Assembly (NCBI GenBank): GCA_030426955.1
Contig: JAUHXS010000004.1
Span: forward strand, 186,001 to 250,000
Source of the DNA: Bacteroidia bacterium
GTDB taxonomy: Bacteria; Bacteroidota; Bacteroidia; Chitinophagales; JAUHXS01
Length of the DNA stretch: 64,000 bases
Direction: 5' to 3'
The notes under the pieces were generated by a model that was not told the DNA's origin, did no database searches, and saw nothing but the letters and a program-made list of their open reading frames with translations. Shown here one piece after another: positions 19,305 to 28,860 of the stretch; the stretch's first letter is position 1, and every line of letters begins with the position of its first letter. The position numbers and the translations under genes are program-made.

Positions 19305-19620
19305 ACATATGTGCTTTCAACTTTTCTTCTAAAGCTGCTTTAGGAACTGCACCAACTTGCTTGTCTACTACTTCCCCATTTTTGAAGAATAGAATCGTAG
19401 GTATATTTCTTACGCCAAACTGTTGAGAAACGCCCGGGTTATCATCAACATTGACTTTTCCAATAACGGCTTTCCCGTCATATTCTTGAGATAATTCTTC
19501 TACTAATGGACCGATCATTCTACAAGGACCACACCATTCTGCCCAAAAGTCTACTAATGCAACCTTATCTGAGTTTTTTACTGTTTCTTCGAAGTTGCCA
19601 TCTGTAATTTCTAATGCCAT
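19303..19620 (-). CDS. trxA: thioredoxin
   Basis: A 105-residue cytoplasmic thiol-disulfide oxidoreductase of standard length. The active site WCGPC has redox cysteines C30 and C33; the cis-proline loop NIPTILFF and the buried Asp in ALVDFWAEW are present. It keeps cytosolic proteins reduced and supplies electrons to enzymes such as ribonucleotide reductase. AGAGGA about 8 bp before the ATG could act as a weak ribosome-binding site. It is probably a single gene. dnaE lies upstream on the same strand, 81 bp away. Confidence 0.96.
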   Translation of the reverse strand: MALEITDGNFEETVKNSDKVALVDFWAEWCGPCRMIGPLVEELSQEYDGKAVIGKVNVDDNPGVSQQFGVRNIPTILFFKNGEVVDKQVGAVPKAALEEKLKAHM

Positions 19621-19701
19621 TTTAAATCCTCTTTTAACTATTATTTAATATTCAATTAATATAAGTCGAAATATACAAATAAAGTTCCTTTAAAATATAA
19701 A

Positions 19702-22700
19702 TTAACCTAAATCATAATTTCCGTACTTATCCGCAAAACCTGTAATTGCATCATTGATATCAACCTTTATCTTTTGAGCAGACATACAAACACTAATTTT
19801 ATCTGTTGTATCTACCACGTTAACATCAAGATAATACTGCCCTGGGTTTTTCAGACACACTTCCTCCACTTGTTGCACAAAGTCTTCCGATACATTTCTG
19901 AGCGGCACATTCATTACAATTTTCTTAGCCACTTTCTCCTTCATATTAACTAAGTGGTCAATACTGTGAATCTTAAATTCAAACTTAGTTTCATCAAATT
20001 TTCTAGCTTGGTATTTGCCTTTAATATAAAGTAGTTCCCCCGGCTCTAAGAAATGTTTAAACTTTAAATAATCTTCTCCAAAAAGTATTAAATCTATTTC
20101 CTCAGAATAGTCTTCCAAAATAAACGAGCCAAACTTATTCCCCTTTTTACTCAACCGGTGAGCAGCTGACTTCACAATTCCTCCAATTGTAAACTCTCTG
20201 TTTTTAACTTCTTGTACTTTAGCAATTGGCTTACAAAAGTTTTCAATCTCCAAAACATAAGTATCTAATGGATGACCTGAGATATAAATCCCTGTCATTT
20301 CACGCTCCTTCTGCAGAACGTCTAGCATGATCCAGGGCTCACACTCTGGGATGGGCGGATCTTCCGTTTCTGCCATCAATGATTCTCCAAAAAGAGAATT
20401 TTGGCTACTGATCATATTGCTTTGGTAGGAGTTGCCATACTTGATGGCTTTTTCAATTACGTTAATATTTTCAGTAGGAATAACGTTAAAATATTGTGCT
20501 CGATGCACCCCTTCAAAGCTATCTAAGGCACCTGCGGCAGCTAGGCTTTCTATACTCTTCTTATTAACCGTTCTGAGGTTAACTCTTTTGGTAAAGTCAA
20601 AAATATTGGAGAAAGAACCTTTTGCCACTCGTTCTTCCACTATAGCTTCTACGGCAGCTTCTCCAACTCCTTTAATTGCTGAAAGCGCAAAGCGAATTTC
20701 ACCATTTTTGTTAACGGTGAACTTCACGGCACTCTCATTAATATCAGGTCCTAGTGCTTTTATTCCAAGTCGTTTACTTTCATTCAGGAAAAAGTTGACC
20801 TGTTTGATATCACTCATGTTATGCGTCAAAACGGCCGCCATGTATTCTGCTGGATAGTTTGCTTTTAAATATGCGGTTTGGTATGCTAAGACAGAGTATG
20901 CAGCCGAATGAGATCTATTAAAACCATATTGGGCAAACTTCTCCATAATGGCAAAAATGTTTGCCGCCTGATCCTTGTCAACTCCCTTTTCCTCTGCTCC
21001 TTTGACAAAAATCTCTTTTTGTCGTTGCATCTCATCCAACTTCTTCTTGCCCATCGCCCGCCTCAAGATATCCGCAGCACCCAATGTATACCCTGCCATG
21101 ATCTGTGCTGTTTGCATAATCTGCTCCTGATAGACCATGATGCCATAAGTAGGTTTCAGAATATCTTCCAACCATTCATGAGGATATTCCACTACTTTTC
21201 GTCCATGCTTTCTATCAATAAATTCCGGAATATAATCCATTGGCCCTGGACGATAGAGCGCGTTCATGGCTATTAAGTCCTCAATGTTTGTTGGCTGAAG
21301 GTCTTTCATGTACATTCGCATACCGTCAGACTCAAACTGGAATATACCTCTTGTATCTCCCCTTTGAAATAGCTCAAAAGTTTTTTGATCATCCAAAGGA
21401 ATAGCTTCAATATCAATCTCAACGCCCCTATTGTCCTTCACATTTTGAATCGCATCCTTGATGATGGACAATGTCTTCAATCCAAGAAAGTCCATCTTTA
21501 ACATCCCTGCATCCTCAATATACTTACCGTCAAATTGCGTTACATATAGGTCGGCATCTTTTGAGGTGCATAATGGGATATGCTCGGTCAAATCACTTGG
21601 CGCAATGATCACTCCCGCCGCATGAATTCCGGTATGACGAACAGAACCTTCTAATGTTTCAGCAAATTTCAATGTCTTTGCAGCCAATTTATCTGGTCCT
21701 TTTTTATATGCTTCTAACTCTTTAACTTCATCAAAGGCTCTTGCCAAATTCACTCCTGGACCATCTGGAACCATCTTGGCTAATTTGTCAGCCTCCGGTA
21801 ACGGCAACTGCAATACACGAGCTACATCTCGAATCGAAGATTTAGCCGCCATCGTACCGAAGGTTACAATCTGCGCCACTTGGTTTCTTCCGTACTTATC
21901 CACTACATAGTCAATCACTTTTTGCCTATTAACATCATCAAAGTCGATATCAATATCCGGCATAGATACCCGCTCAGGATTTAGAAACCGCTCAAAAAGT
22001 AAGTTGTATTTAATCGGATCAATATTGGTAATCCCCGTGCAATAGGCCACTGCAGAACCTGCAGCAGACCCTCTACCAGGACCTACCTTTACTCCGATCT
22101 CCTTTCCAGCGTTAATAAAATCTTGTACTATCAAGAAATACCCAGGAAAGCCCATATCTTTGATTACCTTCAATTCATAGTCCAAACGCTCTTGAATATC
22201 AGATGTAAATTCGTTATATCTGCTCTTTGCACCTTCATAAACCAGATGCTTTAGGTAGTCATCTTCGGTGGAAAAACCTTGCGGCATTTGGTAAACGGGA
22301 AGGAGAATATCTCTCTTCAGCTCTAAATCCTCGACTTTTGAAACTATATCTAAAGTATTATCTAAAGCTTCAGGGATATCTGAGAATAAAGCTCCCATTT
22401 CTTCTTTGGTTTTGAAGAAGAAATTCTGATTGTCAAACTTAAACCGATTGGGGTCATTAATATCCTTTCCTGTTTGCAAACACAACAAGATGTCATGGGC
22501 ATCTGCATCTGCTTCTTCTACATAGTGAGAGTCGTTTGTGGCAATGATTTTGACATTGTACTTCCTTGCCCACTTGATCAATACCTCATTACATTTATCT
22601 TGCTCTGGAATACCATGTCGCTGCAATTCAACATAATAATCCTCGCCAAACATATCGAGCCATTCTTTGAATAGCTTTTCAGCTTCTGCTTCTCCTTTAT

Positions 22701-23133
22701 CAATAATGGCTCTAGGCACCTCTGCTGCTAGACAGCAAGTTGTTGCAATTAGTCCTTCTTTATGTTGCTCCAAAATCTCTTTATCTATCCTTGGATGATA
22801 GTAGTATCCTTCAATAAAACCAATGGAGCAAAGCTTTGATAAATTTTTATACCCTATTGCATTCTTTGCTAAAAGCAACTGATGGTAACGTTTCTTATCC
22901 TTTTTGTCAAAACGGTTGGCGCAGAGATAAAACTCACAACCTAAAATGGGCTTTACATCGTGTTTTTTTGCCTCATTGAAAAATTTAAAAACGCCGAACA
23001 TATTACCATGGTCGGTAATCGCAACGGCTTTCATTTGCTCTTTTTGTGCCTTTGCCATCAACCCCGGTATGGATGCGGCTCCATCTAAAAGGGAATATTG
23101 AGTATGACTATGTAAATGACAAAAATCGGGCAT
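19702..23133 (-). CDS. dnaE: DNA polymerase III alpha subunit
   Basis: The replicative polymerase subunit, 1143 residues, close to the E. coli length of 1160. Domains in order: PHP domain at the N-terminus (HLHSHTQYSLLDG, TDHGNMFG); polymerase palm with the catalytic aspartates in MPDIDIDFDD and GPGRGSAAGSAVAY; fingers with the YQEQIM and MGKKK motifs; helix-hairpin-helix region (~790-870); beta-clamp-binding and OB-fold part (~960-1040, FTIGGIVKSAAHRLSKKGN). The PHP metal residues look largely intact. It is divergent from ferritin; the 183-bp space between them holds both promoters. Confidence 0.97.
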   Translation of the reverse strand: MPDFCHLHSHTQYSLLDGAASIPGLMAKAQKEQMKAVAITDHGNMFGVFKFFNEAKKHDVKPILGCEFYLCANRFDKKDKKRYHQLLLAKNAIGYKNLSKLCSIGFIEGYYYHPRIDKEILEQHKEGLIATTCCLAAEVPRAIIDKGEAEAEKLFKEWLDMFGEDYYVELQRHGIPEQDKCNEVLIKWARKYNVKIIATNDSHYVEEADADAHDILLCLQTGKDINDPNRFKFDNQNFFFKTKEEMGALFSDIPEALDNTLDIVSKVEDLELKRDILLPVYQMPQGFSTEDDYLKHLVYEGAKSRYNEFTSDIQERLDYELKVIKDMGFPGYFLIVQDFINAGKEIGVKVGPGRGSAAGSAVAYCTGITNIDPIKYNLLFERFLNPERVSMPDIDIDFDDVNRQKVIDYVVDKYGRNQVAQIVTFGTMAAKSSIRDVARVLQLPLPEADKLAKMVPDGPGVNLARAFDEVKELEAYKKGPDKLAAKTLKFAETLEGSVRHTGIHAAGVIIAPSDLTEHIPLCTSKDADLYVTQFDGKYIEDAGMLKMDFLGLKTLSIIKDAIQNVKDNRGVEIDIEAIPLDDQKTFELFQRGDTRGIFQFESDGMRMYMKDLQPTNIEDLIAMNALYRPGPMDYIPEFIDRKHGRKVVEYPHEWLEDILKPTYGIMVYQEQIMQTAQIMAGYTLGAADILRRAMGKKKLDEMQRQKEIFVKGAEEKGVDKDQAANIFAIMEKFAQYGFNRSHSAAYSVLAYQTAYLKANYPAEYMAAVLTHNMSDIKQVNFFLNESKRLGIKALGPDINESAVKFTVNKNGEIRFALSAIKGVGEAAVEAIVEERVAKGSFSNIFDFTKRVNLRTVNKKSIESLAAAGALDSFEGVHRAQYFNVIPTENINVIEKAIKYGNSYQSNMISSQNSLFGESLMAETEDPPIPECEPWIMLDVLQKEREMTGIYISGHPLDTYVLEIENFCKPIAKVQEVKNREFTIGGIVKSAAHRLSKKGNKFGSFILEDYSEEIDLILFGEDYLKFKHFLEPGELLYIKGKYQARKFDETKFEFKIHSIDHLVNMKEKVAKKIVMNVPLRNVSEDFVQQVEEVCLKNPGQYYLDVNVVDTTDKISVCMSAQKIKVDINDAITGFADKYGNYDLG

Positions 23134-23316
23134 GGATTAGATTAAAAATTTAAGGAGTCTAAAATTACAAATTAGTCTGGCGCTCTATCACCCATGCTAG
23201 ATGGAGTTATTAACAAACCATGAACGTTTTGTAAACAATAAGCGTTGATATAATTGAGTATTATTAAAGATTATATAAATGTATTATCTTAAAGTTATCA
23301 AAGAAAAACACCAACT

Positions 23317-23835
23317 ATGTTAAGCAAAAAAGTAGAAAAAGCACTCAACAAACAAATTAAAATAGAGGCAGAGTCATCACAGTTTTACTTGGCCATGGCC
23401 TCGTGGAGTGAAACACAAGGGTTCAATGGAACGGCAGCTTTTTTATATGCTCATTCTGATGAGGAACGTTTCCACATGCTTAAGCTAGTAAAGTTTGTTA
23501 ATGAGCGGGGTGGACATGCTATCACACCTGCTTTGGAGCAGCCCCCAAAAGAATTTAACTCTTTAAATACTATTTTTAAAAATTTGCTAGAGCACGAGAT
23601 GGCTGTAACTCAATCTATCAACGAAGTAGTTGATGTTTGTTTACAAGAAAAAGACTACACTACCCATAATTTCATGCAATGGTATGTTGCAGAGCAAATT
23701 GAAGAAGAGTCGCTAGCAAGAACTATCATGGATAAAATCAATATGATCGGATCCGACAAAGGTGGCTTATACTTATTTGACAGAGACTTAGAGACTATGG
23801 CTGGCAGTAATGAGTCGGTTTCTGTTGCTAAGTAA
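23317..23835 (+). CDS. ftnA: ferritin (bacterial non-haem type)
   Basis: A 172-residue four-helix iron-storage protein that oxidises Fe(II) and stores it as mineral inside a 24-mer. Ferroxidase ligands are at FtnA positions: E17, E50 and H53 in DEERFHML, E94 in LEHEMAV, and Q127/E130 in AEQIEEE. There is no haem-binding Met typical of bacterioferritin. It is followed directly by a strong hairpin terminator. The upstream region shows no copy of the TTAGA-N5-TCTAA motif found before sufB, so the two iron-related loci need not share that operator. Confidence 0.96.
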   Translation: MLSKKVEKALNKQIKIEAESSQFYLAMASWSETQGFNGTAAFLYAHSDEERFHMLKLVKFVNERGGHAITPALEQPPKEFNSLNTIFKNLLEHEMAVTQSINEVVDVCLQEKDYTTHNFMQWYVAEQIEEESLARTIMDKINMIGSDKGGLYLFDRDLETMAGSNESVSVAK

Positions 23836-23851
23836 ATTTAACAATAGAAAT

Positions 23852-23890
23852 ATAAAGAAGTCTAGCAGGTTTACTGCTAAACTTCTTTAT
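23852..23890 (+). terminator. hairpin terminator after ferritin
   Basis: Arms AAAGAAGTCTAGCAG (23854-23868) and CTGCTAAACTTCTTT (23874-23888) pair over 15 positions with a single mismatch and a 5-base loop. The stem base is A/T-rich on both sides, so it could stop transcription in both directions, including that of the minus-strand peptide gene that ends at 23900. Confidence 0.7.
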
Positions 23891-23899
23891 TAATATCTC

Positions 23900-24091
23900 C
23901 TAGAGGGGAATAGGCAATATTGGTCTTTTAAGACCTTTAGCATTAGGCCCTCTAGAGCTAAAGCTTACTATAGAACCTCCTTGAGAAATTGCTCCAACCG
24001 AGATAACATTTGGGGAAGTACCTGGACCTTCTTGGGTAGAAATTCCTCCGATAATACATGACAGATCACTATTTTTTATTTGTCTCATCAT
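23900..24091 (-). CDS. 63-residue peptide: double-glycine leader joined to a subtilase-like segment
   Basis: The first 16 residues (MMRQIKNSDLSCIIGG) fit the double-glycine leader consensus cut by peptidase-containing ABC transporters: Gly at -1 and -2, Ile at -4, Leu at -7, Asp at -8, Ile at -12. The remaining 47 residues do not look like a bacteriocin. SPNVISVGAI and SFSSRGPNAKG are the block found in S8 (subtilisin) proteases between the oxyanion-hole region and the catalytic Ser motif, which is absent here; a proline-rich tail (RPILPIPL) follows. So this is either a real small secreted peptide or a remnant of an S8 protease gene that by chance looks leader-like. No PCAT-type transporter lies in the window. 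It sits at the edge of the IS-containing island. Confidence 0.5.
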   Translation of the reverse strand: MMRQIKNSDLSCIIGGISTQEGPGTSPNVISVGAISQGGSIVSFSSRGPNAKGLKRPILPIPL

Positions 24092-24442
24092 AACTGCTGT
24101 TTATTGTTTTATTAAATATTTAAGGTAAGGTAAGTATCTACATATATTTTCGAAAAGCAAAATATGTTATAAATTCGGATTCCAAATAAAAAGTTTAATT
24201 TAGAAATCTCTTTAATGATTTCAAGAAAAAGAAGATACAAAGGAAGAGATAGGATAAAAGTGGGCCCAGCAGGACCGATTTGAACTTGAACGCATTTATA
24301 TAAGTTTCATTAGAACACATGTTAGATCACGCTGAATCGATTGATATTGCTCTGTTTCTTGCTTTGTCTTTATTTCGAGATATTATTTAGATCAAACAAA
24401 AACGTCAACTGAGACGTCAACCGTAGTATCAACTACCTTTTA
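24092..24442. other. gene-free part of the accessory island
   Basis: About 350 bases between the leader-peptide gene and the IS element. The part next to the peptide start is AT-rich and may hold its promoter. 24261-24292 resembles a tRNA 3' end (listed separately). Near the IS there is a direct repeat ACGTCAAC at 24402-24409 and 24414-24421 (12-bp period). No open frame of note is present on either strand. Confidence 0.5.
24261..24292 (-). other. degraded tRNA 3' end (possible old integration site)
   Basis: Read on the minus strand it gives GTTCAAGT, then about nine extra bases, then TCCTGCTGGGCCCA followed by CTTTT. Removing the extra bases leaves a normal T-loop/T-stem plus a 7-base acceptor strand ending in the discriminator A, as at tRNA 3' ends. 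No anticodon arm, D arm or 5' acceptor strand is nearby, so no functional tRNA is encoded. Integrating elements often leave such 3'-end copies as att sites. Confidence 0.4.
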
Positions 24443-24450
24443 ATTAAAGT

Positions 24451-24990
24451 CTAATAATTAATTTCACATATTTTCAATAATTTATCATTAGGTTTTAGGT
24501 AATGAGAGAACATTTTCCAAAAAGCAATTTTACGCTCCTTTAAAGAATGGATAAATCTATTATGAGTGATTTTTTTTCGCATATACCACCAAGCTCGTTC
24601 AATAGGATTTAAGTTGGGACTATATGGAGGAAGATAAACCAGTTCTAATTGAGGCTTTGTAAGCAACCACTTTTTTAAAAGTTTAGCGTGGTGGTATCGT
24701 ACGTTGTCTAGAACTAAAATGATTTTGGAGTGAGCCCTATATTGGTAGAGCACTTTTTTGAGATGCTTCTTAAAGCTTTGGTAATTGCCTTTATCATGGA
24801 AACTAACTACAATTTGACCAGTTTGGTAATTATAGCTTCCCATAGCTGTTTGTCGTTCTCTTTTATTCTGCTTACATTTTATCATTGGCTGGCTACCTTT
24901 TAAACTCCATTTGTAATTTACTGTGGCAGTATTTGAAAGAGAAAATTCATCTTCAAACAATAGTACAGTATCAAGAGGACTTTCTAAGAG
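24451..24990 (-). CDS. IS630 transposase, DDE catalytic part (second frame)
   Basis: The catalytic half of the transposase. Metal-binding acidic residues lie in LLFEDEFSLSN (first Asp), LVLDNVRYHHAK (second Asp) and PNLNPIERAWW (Glu 36 residues later), the D-D-E spacing of IS630. The frame is open back to the A8 run and reads KLLESPLDTVLL before the first motif, so it is the direct continuation of the first frame. It has no start codon of its own beyond a TTG at 24960. The stop codon lies inside the left inverted repeat. Confidence 0.85.
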   Translation of the reverse strand, partial: LLESPLDTVLLFEDEFSLSNTATVNYKWSLKGSQPMIKCKQNKRERQTAMGSYNYQTGQIVVSFHDKGNYQSFKKHLKKVLYQYRAHSKIILVLDNVRYHHAKLLKKWLLTKPQLELVYLPPYSPNLNPIERAWWYMRKKITHNRFIHSLKERKIAFWKMFSHYLKPNDKLLKICEINY

Positions 24991-25498
24991 TTTTTTTTAA
25001 CTCTTCTTTGAATTGTTCCTGAGCAATTAAATCTGCCTCAGGGTAAAATCCTTTGGCTTTTTGATAACTGAAACCTAAGGATTTTATCACATTATAGATT
25101 TGGGCCTTTTTGTACTGAACTTGAAAATTTTCACTTATCCAATCAATAAGCATGATTCCTGTCCAAGTCTCCGTATTATAACCATAATCAACGGGAGATT
25201 CTTCTAATAATAAATCCTTTATCCTCTGTTGTTGATGTTCGTTTAGTCTTGGTTTTCTACCCCTTCCTGGTTTATCTCTCAAACCATCTATTCCATATTG
25301 TTCAAAGCGATGAACCCAATTAAGAATCTGCTTGAAACTTGTGTTATATAGGGTTTCTAAATCACGACTCGGCACGCCAAGACTAACTTGATAAACTGCA
25401 TATAACCGAATACCTATTTGATATTTATCATCAGTTTTAAATAATGCCTTTATTTGTTCAGAACTATAACCTTGTATTTGATATGTCTTCCTTCCCAT
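24971..25498 (-). CDS. IS630 transposase, DNA-binding part (first frame)
   Basis: A 175-residue N-terminal half with a helix-turn-helix (YQVSLGVPSRDLETLYNTS) and a winged-helix-like second part (RDKPGRGRKPRLN, SPVDYGYNTETWTGIML). It ends at TGA shortly after a run of eight A (minus strand; 24991-24998). With seven A the frame would run straight into the DDE half and give one ~350-residue transposase. Several IS630 members make a fused product by slippage on such runs; equally the extra base may be an inactivating mutation. Confidence 0.82.
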   Translation of the reverse strand: MGRKTYQIQGYSSEQIKALFKTDDKYQIGIRLYAVYQVSLGVPSRDLETLYNTSFKQILNWVHRFEQYGIDGLRDKPGRGRKPRLNEHQQQRIKDLLLEESPVDYGYNTETWTGIMLIDWISENFQVQYKKAQIYNVIKSLGFSYQKAKGFYPEADLIAQEQFKEELKKTLRKSS

Positions 25499-25715
25499 TT
25501 TTAATGGAAAGTTAATATATATTTGTGTAATTTAAAAATAGACTTTATTTAATAGATTTTCTCATCTTACCAAACGGGGTTAGTTTTAGTTGACAAACTG
25601 TATAGTTTACTATTTTATGTAACGTTATTTCAGGCTGAGACAATGCTTAACCTGTGAGAGAAAATATAATTTATAGTCCTTTTTTATTAGAATTTCACTA
25701 TTGACTAAAAGAACT

Positions 25716-25967
25716 CTATTCTTCCGAAATCAACCCTTCAATCAGCACAATAATCTGATTATTCAAGACCTCTACAAACCCACTTTTAATCTCAAATTGT
25801 TCTTGCACGTTATCTCCCTTAACATTTATCTTTCCACCTTCAAGAGATGAAATCAAAGGAGCGTGATTATTCAATACCTCAAAAGAACCTTTTGAACCAG
25901 GCAACTGAACGGAACTTACCTCTCCGTTATATACTTTCTCTTCTGGTGTTAGGATTTCTAAATTCAC
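25716..25967 (-). CDS. atpC: ATP synthase F1 epsilon subunit (short form)
   Basis: An 83-residue protein matching only the N-terminal beta-sandwich of epsilon (MNLEILTPEEKVYNGEV, VQLPGSKGSFEVLNNHAPLI). The C-terminal two-helix hairpin that inhibits ATP hydrolysis in E. coli (~135 residues) is missing, as is common in Bacteroidota. It joins the gamma-c ring rotor of F1. It starts 9 bp after the atpD stop; together they form the detached atpDC pair usual for this phylum, the other F0F1 genes being elsewhere. The IS element lies just downstream. Confidence 0.93.
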   Translation of the reverse strand: MNLEILTPEEKVYNGEVSSVQLPGSKGSFEVLNNHAPLISSLEGGKINVKGDNVQEQFEIKSGFVEVLNNQIIVLIEGLISEE

Positions 25968-25976
25968 TTTCTTGGA

Positions 25977-27494
<1,518 letters not shown>

Positions 27495-27606
27495 TTACTC
27501 TTTGTTACAGCTTGTTTTAATTTTATGAGACGGCAAAATTAAGGTTTAACTTCCAATTATCAAACTTATTTAGCGAGGAAAAAAAGGTAATTATTAACAC
27601 GCTAAG

Positions 27607-28383
27607 CTAGGTTTCTAAAACATATTCAACCTCTTTATTTACGTAACTGTAAAGTTGTCCTTTTTTCTCCAAAATCAGCTCTCCTTTGGGAGAGGTTCCA
27701 AGAATTTGAGCCTCAAAAGTTTCGCCGCTCTTTACACGATACCGAGCAATTTCCTGATAACGGTATAAACTTTGTTGATAGACTTGCTTAATCTGATCAA
27801 AAGCATCATTTCTCAACTCTAAATACCTTTTTTCTAATGTGGAACAAAGCTCCTTTAGTAAATCTTCTATTAAATAATTCTTGCCTGAGATTATCTTTAA
27901 TGAAGTTGGATTAATTACTTCAGGAGAAAACATTTCTTGATTTATATTAACACCCAACCCGACGACTGTATTCACTAATTTATCATTGGCAATTGTGTTT
28001 TCTATTAACATACCAGCAATTTTTTTATCGCCTACATATATATCATTGGGCCATTTGATCTTTACTTCTTCATTTACATGACTCCTCATCAAGTCTAACA
28101 CAGCCAGTGAAATAGCCTGATTCAATAAAAACTGTTGATTAACGTTCAAAAACTTAGGGTAAAGAATGAAACTTGCTGTAATATTTTTCCCTGCATCACT
28201 TTCCCATGTTGTTCCTTGTTGCCCCCTACCAGCAGTTTGACAATTTGCAAAAACCATTGACCCTTCCGAAGGTCGTTCATTGACAATTAAATCTTTTGCA
28301 AAAGCGTTAGTAGAATCAACTTGATCTATGTAATAGAACTTCTTTCCGACAAATAGTGTTGTAAGATTATCTAAATGCACCAT
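27607..28383 (-). CDS. birA: biotin--[acetyl-CoA carboxylase] ligase
   Basis: A 258-residue single-function ligase, without the N-terminal repressor helix-turn-helix of E. coli BirA. It adenylates biotin and attaches it to the carrier-protein lysine. Motifs: GRGQQGTTWESDAGKNITAS (the GRGRxGRxW-type biotin/ATP loop), KIKWPNDIYVGDKKIAGMLIE (KWPNDxxxxxKKxxGxL) and VVGLGVNINQ. It is divergent from rsfS, sharing an 86-bp promoter region. Confidence 0.95.
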   Translation of the reverse strand: MVHLDNLTTLFVGKKFYYIDQVDSTNAFAKDLIVNERPSEGSMVFANCQTAGRGQQGTTWESDAGKNITASFILYPKFLNVNQQFLLNQAISLAVLDLMRSHVNEEVKIKWPNDIYVGDKKIAGMLIENTIANDKLVNTVVGLGVNINQEMFSPEVINPTSLKIISGKNYLIEDLLKELCSTLEKRYLELRNDAFDQIKQVYQQSLYRYQEIARYRVKSGETFEAQILGTSPKGELILEKKGQLYSYVNKEVEYVLET

Positions 28384-28404
28384 ATATCTCTAATAGAATC
28401 AATA

Positions 28405-28441
28405 CAAAATTAAATTATCTACAGATATAATGTTACTTTTG
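28405..28441. promoter_or_regulatory. back-to-back Bacteroidota promoter elements (birA and rsfS)
   Basis: TACTTTTG at 28434-28441 (plus strand) lies 28 bp before the rsfS ATG. TAATTTTG on the minus strand (28412-28405) lies 21 bp before the birA ATG. Both match the TAnnTTTG -7 element; the -33 TTG element is not clear for either. Confidence 0.4.
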
Positions 28442-28469
28442 CATTAATTAATCGTTACTATAGCTCTAA

Positions 28470-28859
28470 ATGAGAGAAAGCCTTCGAAAAGCAAAAAAAG
28501 AAAAAAACACTACTTTAGAACTTGTGGATGTAATACTTGAAAGCATCCAAGATAAAAAGGGTTTAAACATTACCTGTTTGGATTTGAGAGAAGTTGAAGA
28601 TGCAGTAGCAGATTTCTTTATCATTACAGAAGGCACCTCAACTGTCCAAGTCAAGGGAATTGCTGACGGAATAGCTAAATCAACAAAAGAAAAAACAAAC
28701 GAAAAACCTTGGCATGTAGAAGGCTATGAAAACCAAGAATGGATTTTGGTAGATTATGTAGATGTAGTCGTACATGTTTTCAAACAAGGAATTAGAGAAG
28801 TTTATAATTTAGAAGATTTATGGAGTGATGCTGTCATTACTCACCACAACGAAATTTAA
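28470..28859 (+). CDS. rsfS: ribosomal silencing factor RsfS
   Basis: A 129-residue protein that binds ribosomal protein L14 and blocks subunit joining when nutrients are scarce. Family motifs: DVILESIQDKKGLNITCLDLREVED, ADFFIITEGTSTVQVKGIADGI, and the strongly conserved WVLVDYxDVVVHVF-type motif (WILVDYVDVVVHVFKQGIREVYNLEDLW). ftsH starts two bases after its stop codon, so the two are translationally close and very likely one transcript, a frequent pairing in Bacteroidota. Confidence 0.96.
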   Translation: MRESLRKAKKEKNTTLELVDVILESIQDKKGLNITCLDLREVEDAVADFFIITEGTSTVQVKGIADGIAKSTKEKTNEKPWHVEGYENQEWILVDYVDVVVHVFKQGIREVYNLEDLWSDAVITHHNEI

Positions 28860-28860
28860 G

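Larger units (their letters stand above)
24443..25549 (-). mobile_element. IS630-family insertion sequence
   Basis: About 1,107 bp bounded by the dinucleotide TA on both sides (24441-24442 and 25550-25551), the target used and duplicated by IS630/Tc1 elements. The ends are imperfect inverted repeats: ATTAAAGTCTA from 24443 and, on the other strand, AATAAAGTCTA from 25549, with weaker similarity further in. Inside is one transposase gene split in two frames. The termini were set by eye; the family call rests on the N-terminal helix-turn-helix plus the DDE domain and the TA flanks. Confidence 0.8.

Noticed and set aside
20432-20857. 141-codon open frame on the plus strand
   Set aside because: Lies wholly inside dnaE on the opposite strand; the dnaE protein is well conserved and the antisense translation has no domain-like pattern.
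24261-24292. Functional tRNA gene on the minus strand
   Set aside because: Only the 3' T-arm/acceptor part is present, interrupted by extra bases; no anticodon arm or 5' acceptor strand.
25595-25608. AAACTGTATAGTTT palindrome between the IS and atpC as another heptad element
   Set aside because: Short arms of five bases and neighbouring TAGTT units spaced by six rather than seven, so it does not fit the family clearly.
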